DNA from: Druceiella hillmani
Taxonomy: Eukaryota; Arthropoda; Insecta; Lepidoptera; Hepialidae
NCBI GenBank assembly: GCA_039881145.1
Contig: JAYKKI010000040.1
Span: 3,542,501-3,606,500, forward strand
Direction of reading: 5' to 3'
Length of the DNA stretch: 64,000 bases
Of this stretch, positions 49,023 through 61,649 are shown piece after piece; the stretch's first letter is position 1, and each line of letters begins with the position of its first letter. A program made the position numbers and the translations under genes. Below the pieces are notes generated by a model. That model made no database searches, had not been told where the DNA came from, and saw only the letters and a list, made by a program, of their open reading frames with translations.

Positions 49023-49069
49023 TGTATATTAAGCATGTGATGCAATAGTAAGCATGTGATGCAATAGTC
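49023..49069. repeat. Short tandem duplication
   Basis: TAAGCATGTGATGCAATAG occurs twice in immediate succession. Confidence 0.85.
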
Positions 49070-49079
49070 TAAGAAATGT

Positions 49080-49667
49080 TGATATAAGCAAGTGCTTATA
49101 ATATACCTAACATAAACTATTGTCATAACTGTTAGCATTTATGAAAATCGTATTAAATTATAAACCCACTTGAGAAAATATCTAATAACACGTTGCTACG
49201 ATTATTTAAAATACACTAGCGTCGCATTTTACTGTGGTGATTGAATATAATTATTGAAAGTCAGCTCGCATAAAATGAACGCGATTTATAATCGCTACAA
49301 TAAAGACAATACTTAGTCGGACATGTTGAAGAAGTCTGGTTTAATTTCATATTGTTATATATACAACACAGATAATTACTCGAAATGTCAAATATTAAAA
49401 TCGCGCAACAATCATATAGTCTTACGCGGTCGTTCAAACGAAGCGCACGGCAACGAGGTTGAGTTAGTTACATATTCCGTTACTTGACAGTTACTCATTT
49501 ACAATTGTGTGTAATTAAATGATTTTAACTAATAATTTATAAACAATAAGTGAAACCGTTATTCATATTGCTGTTTGTATTCGAAACAGGCAAAAATTTA
49601 CATAAAAGCGACACTTTTTGTGCGATATAAAAATAGTTTGCGATCAGCTGTTTGTGACAGAGCGGAC
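49080..49667 (+). promoter_or_regulatory. Probable promoter and leader of the asparaginase gene
   Basis: The 590 bases before the chosen start codon hold no gene. GC content rises from about 49400. No convincing TATA box is seen; the true transcription start is not visible from sequence. Confidence 0.3.
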
Positions 49668-49911
49668 ATGAACGGGAGCGAAATTATGAACGGGACCACG
49701 CTACGCGACATGCGTCCGCCGATACGCAAGAGCAAATCGCTCATCTTTGGGAATGCACGATGCCGGGAACACGGATACTTGCCGACCATCACGGCTCAGG
49801 TCAATAAAATGTCCCTAAGCAGTATAATGGCGAGCCCGAAGCACAGTGATCGTCGCGTTATGGTGATTTATACGGGAGGAACTATCGGGATGGTGAACAA
49901 TGTTGACGGCG
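49668..49911 (+). CDS. L-asparaginase, first coding exon (partial gene)
   Basis: L-asparaginases hydrolyse asparagine to aspartate and ammonia. This exon ends with RRVMVIYTGGTIGMVNNVDG; TGGTIGM (residues 69-75) is the family's N-terminal signature, whose first Thr is the catalytic nucleophile. The preceding 65 residues, with a basic stretch (RPPIRKSKS), are a non-catalytic leader as in the ankyrin-carrying animal enzymes (ASPG type). The donor at 49912 (GACGGCG|GTGAGT) is canonical, and the conserved frame ends there; reading on gives about 16 further codons to a stop in the intron. The ATG at 49668 was chosen because a cluster of coding-like, GC-richer sequence begins there; an in-frame ATG at 49575 is possible. 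No second exon is recognisable in the remaining 14 kb, so the gene continues outside the window. Confidence 0.82.
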
Positions 49912-50391
49912 GTGAGTATGTTAACGAGAAGATTGTGCCGCTTGCAATGCACTCGCTTTGAGCACTACACGACTACACGTCTGCCTTCAACTTTTAATAT
50001 ATACCTACAACTACAAATAAGCTGATCGTGTTGCACAATCTATTTTTGAATACAGTGCAATACTTTTTGCAACGCTTTTTATTTATGAAAATACTTTTTT
50101 ATAATGGATCGTTATTAATTTGTTAAGAGTTGTTTTTAAACTGTGTTCTCCTGAAATAATTAATTTGGTCTTTTTGTTTTTATCAATTATTTTAATTACT
50201 TAATACGAATTATTTATATTACTAAATACGAGGTTATTGACTATAGCCATTCCTTAGTTGTCGGTTATTTATTTTTAAATCAACTTTTGCCTCTAAATTC
50301 ACTTTCGCCGACATTTTCGTTATTAATATTCTTTTTTTAAATAGCCAACTTTTCTCTCACGAAGTTTTTGTTTTTATCGATTTCTTTAGAA

Positions 50392-52290
<1,899 letters not shown>

Positions 52291-52299
52291 AAATTTTTT

Positions 52300-52499
52300 G
52301 TCGCCGTGGTGTGTTGGATTGATTACAAGGCATATGGCCTTTGGCGGCGCCGCGCACTGCGGGGACCCGGGTGCGAATCTCAGCCGCTCGTCGAGCGGGG
52401 CTGGATTGGTGTTCTGGTTGACTGCAAGAGATTCCTCTCGTAGCAACAAGTCCGCCATATGTACTAATTAGATACATTGAAGTAAATAAATAAATAAAT

Positions 52500-52500
<1 letters not shown>
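52300..52500 (+). mobile_element. tRNA-derived SINE-like unit
   Basis: A GC-rich unit of about 170 bp with GTGGTGTGTTGGATTGATTA (box A-like, weak) and GGGTGCGAATCTCAGCC (box B-like, the T-arm pattern GGTTCGAATCC), ending in an AAATAAATAAATAAATA tail and then a TA tract. The order matches a tRNA-headed SINE. It is not a working tRNA gene because no full cloverleaf forms. Confidence 0.6.
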
Positions 52501-52616
<116 letters not shown>

Positions 52617-52619
52617 TAT

Positions 52620-52960
52620 TTATCTATAGAGAAGAAAAGATAAATAGTATCGATCAGATCGTTCTTGAAATCGTCGTTATATCTGTGTATGTTCGGTTTG
52701 AAAGCGTGTCGTGTCACTTACGAAAATGCTTAACGAATTTAGACGGCGAATTCACTTGTATATTCCTTTAGAGCTTGTAGAAGGCCATTTCATTGCGATA
52801 TTATGTAAAAAAATTCGTAAATAATTTTTTTTCTATGCTTTTTAAAGTTCTCTAACCGAAAACTAAAAAGACCACTCACCTGTCCGTCAACCTGTCCATC
52901 TTTCACGGTCGTTCACGTGGAAACTTGAAATTTGACACAGTGATAAAGCTTATTAACCCG
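52620..52960. other. Intron-like sequence
   Basis: No gene. At 52860-52925 CACCTGTCCGTCAACCTGTC resembles the CTGTCCGT-rich lepidopteran repeat tails. Confidence 0.4.
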
Positions 52961-52970
52961 CATATACCTC

Positions 52971-53405
52971 TACCATCACATCTCTTAAAGCTTATTATCC
53001 CACATACATCTCTATATTTAACACTGAGTATTAACCGACGTACATCTCTAGATTTAACACATAGTATTAACCAGCATACATCTCTAGATTTAACACTTAA
53101 TATTAACCGGCATACATCTCTAGATATAACACTTAGTATTAACCGACATACATCTCTAGATTTAACACATAGTATTAACCCGCATACATCTCTAGTTTTA
53201 ACACTTAATATTAAGCGACATACATCTCTAGATTTAACACTTAGTATTAACCGACATACATTTCTAAATTTAACACTTAGTAATAACCCGCATACATCTC
53301 TAGATTTAACACTTAGTATTAACCGACATACATTTCTAAATTTAACACTTAGTAATAACCCGCATACATCTCTAGATTTAACACTTAGTATTAACCCCTA
53401 GATAT
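52971..53405. repeat. 36-bp minisatellite
   Basis: CATCTCTAGATTTAACACTT and the rest of a 36-bp unit recur at 53007, 53043, 53079, 53115, 53151 and so on to about 53400, without indels. As 36 is a multiple of three, the plus strand reads as repeated HTSLDLTLSINR (12 residues), giving a spurious 158-codon frame. The last four units form a two-unit (72-bp) higher-order repeat. Confidence 0.97.
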
Positions 53406-53409
53406 AACA

Positions 53410-54530
53410 TTTAGTATTGTGTAAAAAAACAGCATTATTGTAAGTTTATTTGTAGTTGTTCGAGAAACAGTAGCAATGGTTCTTAATTTCGTAAGTTTAG
53501 AAACATTCACCATATTTTACGACGAAAGATATGCTAAACAGTACCTGTATTTGCGTAGTAGAGGTGCGCAAAATGCATAATTGAAAAGAAAATAGTGATA
53601 TATATCATTTGATTGGAAAGATATATATCACTCATGTATATCTCTAGCTTAGTAGCTCAGTATCTCAATATTCCGAGTTATTAACGAAATTATTTATTAC
53701 GCATACGTTGAACCTTTGAATAACGGTCATACAACATGGCGATTAATAGTAATGACTGAACATTACGCACTATTGTTTGAAAATAAAAATAAATTCTACA
53801 ACAGTATTCATTTTACTTAATACTTTGCAGGTTTAGGATTTAGGACTTTCAACCTAGATTCAAATTATAAATAAAATAACCTTAATGATAATTAAATAAA
53901 TTGGAATAGACTGGCCTATTTATACGATTATAAATTAGAATTTTTAAATGAAACAAAAAGTGTTTGTTTATGCAAATATTTTGAGCGAACTAAAGTATGC
54001 TACGTTCAAAGTAGCTATGTTCAAGTAGCTACGTTCGTCTACATAGATCCAGTTGCATATTTGACTAAACCAGTTCGATCGTTTTCTTTCTCTTTCATGT
54101 AACGTCGAGACATATACTTTGATATCATCATGACGCGATGAGTGAGTGAAATGATTGATTTTGGTGAAACGAAACAGAAACGATCACTTCCGAGCTAGTG
54201 ATATACTGGTACATTTTGATTTCAAGTGAGCGAGTGATAGATATGATCGTAACATGAGAGCTATAAATCTTTTATATCTCTCACCATGAGCTACACATCT
54301 CTATTGCGTAGTCAAAAATAATATCATTATTTGTAAATAGTTTAACGGAAATATAGGCATACTTTTAAATATTTATAAGTCCCCAAGTATGTAGCAACCC
54401 TCGTAGTGCGATTTCTATTCGCAATTATCAGCTTTTTTATATTTGGTTCTCTTAAATTCTGACTGTTGAATTATCAACCTGCCGGCAACAGTCAATAGAA
54501 TTTCTATAAATTTTCACAAGAAAATACTGT
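53410..54530. other. Intron-like sequence with a small hairpin
   Basis: A hairpin AGTGATATATATC / GATATATATCACT lies at 53594-53632. No gene recognised. Confidence 0.45.
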
Positions 54531-54532
54531 CC

Positions 54533-55005
54533 CGTTTACTATTACAAACGTTGTTTGCAACGAAATGTAAAAAAACAGCGTTTATAGTTTTTAGACGTTT
54601 TATTCATATAACCTCCGTTGTTTGTGTAAAGTTTAATGGTTCAATCCCGTTCGTTTACTATTACAAACGTTGTTTGCAACGAAATGTAAAAAATAGCATT
54701 AATAGTTTTTAAACGTTTTATTCATATAATCTCCATTGTTTGTGTAAAGTTTAATGGTTCAATCCCGTTCGTTTACTATTACAAACGTTGTTTGCAACGA
54801 AATGTAAAAAATAGCATTAATAGTTTTTAAACGTTTTATTCCTATAATCTCCATTGTTTGTGTAAAGTTTAATGGTTCAATCCCGTTCGTTTACTATTAC
54901 AAACGTTGTTCGCAACGAAATATAAAAAAACAGCATTTTTAGTTTTTAGACGTTTTATTCATATAAACTCTGTTGTTTGCGTAAAGTTTAATGGTTCAAT
55001 CAATG
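54533..55005. repeat. 118-bp tandem repeat, four copies
   Basis: GTTTACTATTACAAACGTTG starts units at 54534, 54653, 54771 and 54889 (119, 118, 118 bp). Each unit holds a small palindrome CGTTGTTTGCAACG and ends AATGGTTCAATCCCGTTC. The last unit ends near 55000. Confidence 0.96.
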
Positions 55006-55009
55006 CTTG

Positions 55010-56200
55010 TAAAACCAAAAACGTTGTCGTTTGAGAAATCAGTCACAAGAAAAAGTCGCGGGAACAAACTTTACGAAATTATATATGAATTATTTATTTT
55101 TGTCGTACTTTCTAATTTTTTAATCTTTCAGTTGTATATTTCGAGTGAATTTGTCAATGCTTCGGTCGTTACTCGAGTATTGTTTTAAATTCATCATTGT
55201 TACTGTACACTAGATATATTATAAAAAATGTTTTTATTCTTTTTAATAATATGGTTTACATGGCTGCAATTATAATTATCAAAAACAGGCCAGTACCTGT
55301 CGGAATACCGCCAAGTTTTCTAATTATCGATGCAGATGTCAGCTAATTGGTATAACAATCGTTTTGTTTGGATTCCTCCCAAAAATATAGAGAAAAAAAA
55401 ATTGTGATTTTTTTTTGTGGTTAATTTGGTATACTCGTCTCGCAGTACCAATTTAACAATTTAACAATATCTTTTGTATGCAAGATAACTGAAATAATTG
55501 TGATTCAAAATTCTAATCAAATAATAATATAATATATATTTTATCAAACTTCTCAAACTATTGGCTGCTTAAAAAGTGAAGGCGGGTGGGGGAAAGTTGC
55601 ATGTAACTGTGGAGCTTAAAAGGAAAGCCCGTAAAAAGTTACCCCTATTAACGAGTGCGCGAAGGAAACACATTTCGCTTTTACTTTACGTGTACCTGTA
55701 CCGAAATATAATTTTAAAAAAATATTTTGCTGCATGTTAACTGACATCTCTATATGAAGTATCTATTTCCAAAAATTTGTACTTTGACACTTAGGGGGAT
55801 GGACCTGATGAAGTTATGAAATTATGTTTCACCGCGAATGCTAAAATTTTCCATATAACCAATGACACTTGCGTGATCAAAAGAATGAATCTTGTGACCC
55901 CTTTTATCAAAATCGATCTGGTATTTGAACTCTGGAGTTTCACAATACATAATCTGTGTGTACATATACAGATATGTACGTAAGTATACGCTCATAAAGT
56001 ATATAACCCTCGTTGGCGGGTTAAAACGTATTTATTTATCGTATACGCTGATAAATATTTTCATCATTCATTTAGCGTAAATTTTATGAGTTATTACTGA
56101 GAAAACGGGTGTATGATATAAAAACAAATTACATAATACGCGTGTGTATCTCTTTTACTTTTGAAAAATATAATATTCAATAGTACTAGTACTTCTGGAA
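55010..56200. other. Intron-like sequence, no gene recognised
   Basis: AT-rich with no domain-bearing frame and no clear repeat. Confidence 0.45.
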
Positions 56201-56209
56201 AAATTGCCA

Positions 56210-56788
56210 TCATGCGATGTTTAGATATTAGATTATACGATGTTTAGATATTACTATAGATATAATAGTATATTTATGGTTTAGATATATAGTTTAGTTA
56301 TTATAGTAGTTTAGATATATTAGTACTTATATTTACGCGATGTTTGGATATTAGTTTAGATATTAGATTATGCAATGTTTGGATATTACTGTAGATATAA
56401 TAGTATATTTATAGTTTAGATATAAAGTTTAGTTATTATAGTGGTACAGATATATTAGTACCTATATTTACGCGATGTTTAGACATTAGTTTAGATATTA
56501 GATTATGCAATGTTTAGATATCACTATAGATATAATAGTATATTTATAGTTTAGATATATAGTTTAGTTATTATAGTGGTATAGATATATTAGTACCTAT
56601 ATTTACGCGATGTTTGGACATTAGTTTAGATATTAGATTATGCAATGTTTATATATTACTGTAGATATAATAGTATATTTATAGTTTAGATATAAAGTTT
56701 AGTTATTATAGTGGTATAGATATATTAGTACCTATATTTACGCGATGTTTGGACATTAGTTTAGATATTAGATAATGCAATGTTTAGA

Positions 56789-56869
<81 letters not shown>

Positions 56870-56935
56870 GTATATTTATAGTTTAGATATATAGTTTAGT
56901 TATTATAGTGGTATAGATATATTAGTACCTATATT
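56210..56935. repeat. 135-bp tandem repeat with a (TA)n insertion
   Basis: CGCGATGTTT marks units at 56336, 56471, 56606 and 56741, exactly 135 bp apart, with a partial first unit from 56210. The last unit is expanded by about 70 bases of TA repeat at 56795-56867, placed where the other units have CTATAGATATAATAG. Confidence 0.95.
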
Positions 56936-56940
56936 TTTGA

Positions 56941-58230
56941 TAAATGAAAAAGTAATCATAAACACGTTTACAACCATGAATTGTTTTAAACGTTGAATTT
57001 TGGTTATGTCTTTTAGAACCCAAAACATATTTAAATGTTAAAAAGAAAGTTCTACACACATATAATCACTGGGCAGTAATTGAATTAAGTGCTATACCAA
57101 CAGATAATCTCTCAGCCCACAATTCATCATTGCCATTAATAAAGCTATTAAATTGACATAGGTTATATCTCTAGTAATTCAGCGTTTTTTTTTCTAAAAT
57201 AGAGAAATTAAAAACTATTCATAAACACATATACAACCATGAATTATTTTAAACGTTGAATTCTGGTTCTGTCTTTTACCACCCAAAACATATTTAAATG
57301 CTAAAAAGAAAGTTCTACACACATATAATCACTGGGCAGTAATTGAATTAAGTGCTATACCAACAGATAACCTCTCAGTCCACAATTCACCATTGCCATT
57401 AATAAAGCTATTAAATTAACATAGGTTATATCTCTAGTAATTCAGAGTTTTTTTTTTTCTAAAATAGATAAATTAAAAACTATTCATAAACACATATACA
57501 ATCATGAATTATTTTAAACGTTGAATTCTGGTTCTGTTTTTTACCACCCAAAACATATTTAAATGCTAAAAAGAAAGTTCTGCACACATATAATCACTGG
57601 TCAGTAATTGAATTAAGTGCTATACCAACAGATAACCTCTCAACCCATAATTCACCATTGCCATTAATAAAGCTATTAAATTCACAGAGGTTATATCTCT
57701 AGTAATTCAGCTATTTTTTTTCTAAAATATGTAAATGAAAAACTAGTCATAAACACGTTTTCAACCATGAATTGTTTTAAACGTTGAATGGTTGTGTCTT
57801 TTACCACCCAAAACATATTTAAACGCTAAAAAGAAAGTTCTACACACATATAATCACTGGGCGTAATTAAATTAAGTGATATACTAACAGATAACATCTC
57901 AGCCCATAATTCACCATAGCCATTAATAAAGCTATTAAATTGATAGAGGTTATATCTCTAGTAATTCAGCGTTTTTTTTATAGATAAAGGCAAAACTATT
58001 CATAAACACGTTTACAACCATGAATTATTGTAAACGTTGAATTCTGGTTCTGTTTTTTACCACCCAAAATATATTTAAATGCTAAAAAGAAAGTTCTACA
58101 CACATATGATCACTGGGCAGTACTTGAATTAAGTGCTATATTAACAGATAACCTCTCGGCCCAACCATTCATCCTTGCCATTAATAAAGCTATAAATTGA
58201 AAGAGGTTCTATCTCTAGTAATAATTTCAC
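56941..58230. repeat. About 263-bp tandem repeat, five copies
   Basis: CAACCATGAATT.. recurs at 56971, 57234, 57499, 57762 and 58015 (steps 263, 265, 263, 253). Each unit includes AAAAAGAAAGTTCTACACAC and TTATATCTCTAGTAATTCAG. Confidence 0.96.
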
Positions 58231-58249
58231 GGATTTTTCTCATGCATTT

Positions 58250-58705
58250 GGCAGATTAGTTAAAGATCAAACCTTGTGTTTCCAGTTTTTGATACTCTAA
58301 GGTATATAAAGAGAATGAGCGATGTTATTTTGATAGAAGAGTCTTCAAATGCTTCCTTGTTCTGGCAAATTGCTATAGCATCTACGCTGTCAAAATTATC
58401 TACTACATCATTGATGTAGTACAGCATTGGCCAAGTTCCTCGTTGAGTTATCATTGGTGCAGGTGGTAATGCACAGTAGGAATTTCTCCTTTATAGACTT
58501 TAACGCGATAAGGCATCACGACGAATACTTTTTTTGTTGTCAAAATCAATATATTTTCATACATACACTGTATTTCTTCAGCAAAGCAGGTAACGTGGAT
58601 TAAATTAGGGTAAACTACATCGAGGACATTGACTGTCTCGATTGTATAGATAGCAGCGTCAGAGAGAAATATGTACTTACATTCTTTCATTTACAGAAGG
58701 TTTAG
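58250..58705 (-). pseudogene. hAT transposase fragment (CGBP1-like group)
   Basis: Two minus-strand frames, 58690-58451 and 58454-58260, continue one another across a shift. FLSDAAIYTIETVNVLDVVY then YPNLIHVTCFAEEI, KKVFVVMPYRVKVYKGEIP and ITQRGTWPMLYYINDVVDNF match the hAT block 'DAAPYM...YP.L.H.TCLAH...KKVFLKAPSR....TRWGTW'. The usual H of 'CLAH' is replaced. Only the middle of the protein is left. Confidence 0.75.
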
Positions 58706-58709
58706 GATT

Positions 58710-59260
58710 TTTTGATACAATCATTGTACCGGCGATAATGATTTAATGGCGATGGGGGAATATAATTTGTGTTTCCAAGTTTGTGCAAGATATTAAAGAA
58801 GAGAGAAAAGACTCGGGTTCTTATTTCCCCAAGATCAGTTTTAAAGTGTAGCTAACACAAAAGTCTTTACTTAAATTGTTGAAGTCCTAATAACGCCATT
58901 TTAGGGACCATTCCATATTACTTGCATTTTAATACCATTGTTTATATGTAAATTTTACGTAGTTTACCTTCCTCTAGTATATTAAGATTCAGAGAATGAT
59001 TTCCTGAAAGACGTTTTAAAATTTATAAACTGGAATATTAATTTGCCAGCAACGCTTCACACAAATCTATACAATATTCATTTATTTTTTTTATTTCGCC
59101 TTTAGAAGTAGAAAGACAACAACTTGCCCGCTGTTATAATTTCTTGCCGCAGAATTTGTAATATTTTAAAATTTTTACGCGCGCGAAATCTTTTTCCTAC
59201 AAACTTGATAGTATAAAATATTTCCATCGTATGTAAACGGTTATTAGGTCCATGACATTC
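58710..59260. other. Intron-like sequence, no gene recognised
   Basis: AT-rich; nothing assigned. Confidence 0.45.
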
Positions 59261-59334
59261 CAGGATATTCTACTATCCACAATTAAATGAAACTACGTGA
59301 TGTAGTATTATTTCTACTTTCTTTAAGTTCTTTA

Positions 59335-59375
59335 CCACGACCTAGGTTTCGTTATATTACAACATCTTCAGGTGG
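59335..59375 (-). ncRNA. Hammerhead ribozyme-like motif, copy 3 arm A
   Basis: Minus strand: CCAC, CTGAAGA, T, GTTGT-AAT-ATAAC (one G-T pair), GAAA, CCTAGGTC, GTGG. All core positions are kept; there is an extra T before stem II as in the other copies. Confidence 0.6.
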
Positions 59376-59422
59376 GCTATTAGCAAAGATACAAAGCGAC
59401 ATTAAAGATCTTTGCTAATAGC

Positions 59423-59463
59423 CCACCTGAAGATGTTATAATACAACGAAACCTAGGTCGTGG
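59423..59463 (+). ncRNA. Hammerhead ribozyme-like motif, copy 3 arm B
   Basis: Plus strand: CCAC, CTGAAGA, T, GTTAT-AAT-ACAAC (one A-C mismatch in stem II), GAAA, CCTAGGTC, GTGG. The core and cleavage triplet are kept. In this orientation the AT-rich tail follows the motif. Confidence 0.58.
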
Positions 59464-59572
59464 TAAAGAACTTAAAGAAAGTAGAAATATTACTATATCA
59501 CGTAGTTTCATTTAATTGTGAATAAGGAATTTCTACAAAATTAATGCTAAATATATTCAATATTCTACTATC

Positions 59573-60170
59573 TAAAGCATCATAGAGATAAGAGACAATT
59601 TAAAATCGTGTAATCCCAACATGCATAGAAAGTTGTGTTAAAAAAGCGCGTCATTTGATCGTACCGTTCGTGTGAAATAAAATTCTTTGTCTGATTTTTA
59701 CTAAGTTTTACTTGCATATTGTCTAGTCAAACCAAAAAGACGACCGACTACTCAGAGCTCAACGTGCGATATCGAATTGATTTGATCAACTACAGCATAA
59801 CATTTTGTATTCACTTTGGTCAGTTACTATATAAGACAGTAATGATCTGCAAAATACAATTTCAGCGAAAATTTTTAAAACATGTAAAAATAGGAAAAAT
59901 TTTAAAATACATATGCAAATATACGTTCTCGTATTATTTAGCCTCTAGAATTATTACTATATAATGTATACTTTGGAGGACAAACATTGCGCGGCTCACT
60001 GCGACGATTGGCGCAAATTGTGTAGAAAACAACCGTTTCTAATATAGATTGATTACGATCCCAACAAGAGAGCCGATGGTACGTGCCGCGCCGTATAATT
60101 AGCAAAACATCGTAATTTATGTATAATTTCTTAAAACCGTCGTATTGACATATTGAAAATTCCAAACCTA
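59573..60170. other. Intron-like sequence, no gene recognised
   Basis: The frames at 59719-59964 and 59938-60195 have no recognisable domain. Confidence 0.45.
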
Positions 60171-60171
60171 C

Positions 60172-60460
60172 GTAACTTAAAGTCACCTTTTGCAATGGCG
60201 ACTTAAAGTCACCTTTTGTAATGGCGACTTAAAGTCTTCTTTTGTAAAGGCGACTTACAGTCACCTTTTGTAATGGCGACTTAAAGTCACCTTTTGTAAT
60301 GGCGACTTAAAGTCACCTTTTGTAATGGTGACTTAAAGTCACCTTTTATAATGGCGACTTAAAGTCACCTTTTGTAATGGCGACTAAAAGTCACCTTTTG
60401 TAATAGCGACTTAAAGTCACCTTTTGTAAAGGCGACTTAAAGTCACCTTTTGTAATGGCG
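60172..60460. repeat. 26-bp tandem repeat, 11 units
   Basis: GCGACTTAAAGTCACCTTTT plus GTAATG repeats with a strict 26-bp spacing (60198, 60224, 60250, 60276, 60302, 60328, 60354, 60380, 60406, 60432), with only point changes and no indels. Each unit contains the palindrome GACTTAAAGTC (one central base). Confidence 0.98.
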
Positions 60461-60464
60461 TTAT

Positions 60465-60820
60465 CAGTCAACAGAAAAAAAATAAAAGAGCCCTTTTCAA
60501 TGATCCCCGACGCTTCGATAAAGAAAACAATTGTACTCGGTAATCCTTTACATGTATGAACACCGCCTTGACATAAAATTGTGCATAGTATTAAATAGGC
60601 TTTTCGATTGCAGATCAAAACAATTGCATAGCATGTGTGAAATTTAAATCTATAGCTAATTCCGTTTAAAAGCTAGAAGACTGCCAGGTAGGCATATGGA
60701 CACTATTGTCAGAAAAAAGTGTCGTTGGAACTTTTTGCATACAAAATCCTTAAAAAGACTTCAAGATATCGAACATGACCTATAGCACTCAAACGTGGAC
60801 ACTTACGGCAGACATGATTC
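60465..60820. other. Intron-like sequence, no gene recognised
   Basis: Borders the 26-bp array and the LINE fragment; nothing assigned. Confidence 0.4.
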
Positions 60821-60824
60821 AAAA

Positions 60825-61195
60825 AGTTAATGCCACTCAGTGAGCGATGGAAAGAGCTACACTCAAATTGTCTCTGAAGGACAAAATCTATAATAAAGAA
60901 GTCCGACGGAGAGCCAAAGTAGTAGACGTAGCACTTAACATCAGCAAACTGAGATGGCAATGGGCAGGCCATATTTGCCATTTGCCGGAGAGACGACCTG
61001 GGATAGACGAATCCACGTATGGTGACCATAAACCTCGAAGCGCATTGTGGTACACACCGCAGTCAAATGGACTGACGACCTAAAAACTCCACGAGAAATG
61101 GTTGGATGCGGAAGACCGAAGATCCTGTGTGGTGGTGCGCCCTAGGAAAGGCCTATATGTCCATTAGTGAATAGTTTCAGGCTGTTGTTGGTGAC
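60825..61195 (+). pseudogene. RTE-like LINE 3' end
   Basis: The frame at 60847-61083 includes RATLKLSLKDKIYNKEVRRR, then KVVDVALNISKLRWQWAGHI and CHLPERR. These match the C-terminal part of insect endonuclease-reverse transcriptases ('ERAMLG.SL.DRI.NE.IR..T.V.D....I..LKW.WAGH..R'). The tail GAAAGGCCTATATGTCCATT followed by CAGGCTGTTGTTGGTGACG is the familiar lepidopteran RTE 3' end. Frameshifts are present after 61040. Confidence 0.78.
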
Positions 61196-61199
61196 GATA

Positions 61200-61640
61200 T
61201 AAAACAAAAACCAATGAGTAAAATAAAAAATATAAAACACTCTTAACTTAATGATTAATTAGTAATTGACGGTGAACCGCCAAGCAACTCCATAATTGCA
61301 TTCCTGAGGCAACCATTAGAGCAGAAATAATATGTCAAGATGGGAAGCGTCTCGCAACACTGCGTTGATCAATGTCAGCGCATAAAAAGCATGTGAGCTC
61401 TGCTGGATAGTATACGCGAAACCTCTAGACAATTGAAATAAATTCACTTCGTCTTTTCAAGCAATAATGAGGAGTATAAAGCTCACCAAACTAAAGACTA
61501 AGATGTCACCAACATGATTATTCAGCAATTAAACAAAATGTATGATCGAAGTTAATTTCTATCGGAGTTGAAGGAATAAAATCCGATAAAGCTCATTAAA
61601 GAATTTGAAGAAACCAAATAAGCATGCAATATCCTTACAT
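61200..61640. other. Intron-like sequence, no gene recognised
   Basis: No recognised element; may be partly old repeat. Confidence 0.4.
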
Positions 61641-61649
61641 AGTAAGCTT

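Larger units (their letters stand above)
59278..59559 (+). mobile_element. Palindromic hammerhead-type element, copy 3
   Basis: The best preserved copy. Near-perfect arms run from 59279 to about 59390 and from about 59407 to 59519, followed by an AT-rich tail to 59559. A perfect 13-bp duplication ATATTCTACTATC lies at 59265-59277 and 59560-59572. Both arms have a hammerhead-type core (separate entries). Confidence 0.82.

Noticed and set aside
52320..52400. A tRNA gene suggested by the box B-like GGGTGCGAATC
   Set aside because: No full cloverleaf or matching acceptor stem; it sits in a SINE-like unit with an A-rich tail.
52925..53401. A 158-codon frame of repeated HTSLDLTLSINR
   Set aside because: It is the 36-bp minisatellite read in frame; no start context or flanking exon.
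60172..60460. Regularly spaced repeats that look like a CRISPR array
   Set aside because: The units are contiguous with no unique spacers, and the genome is animal-like.
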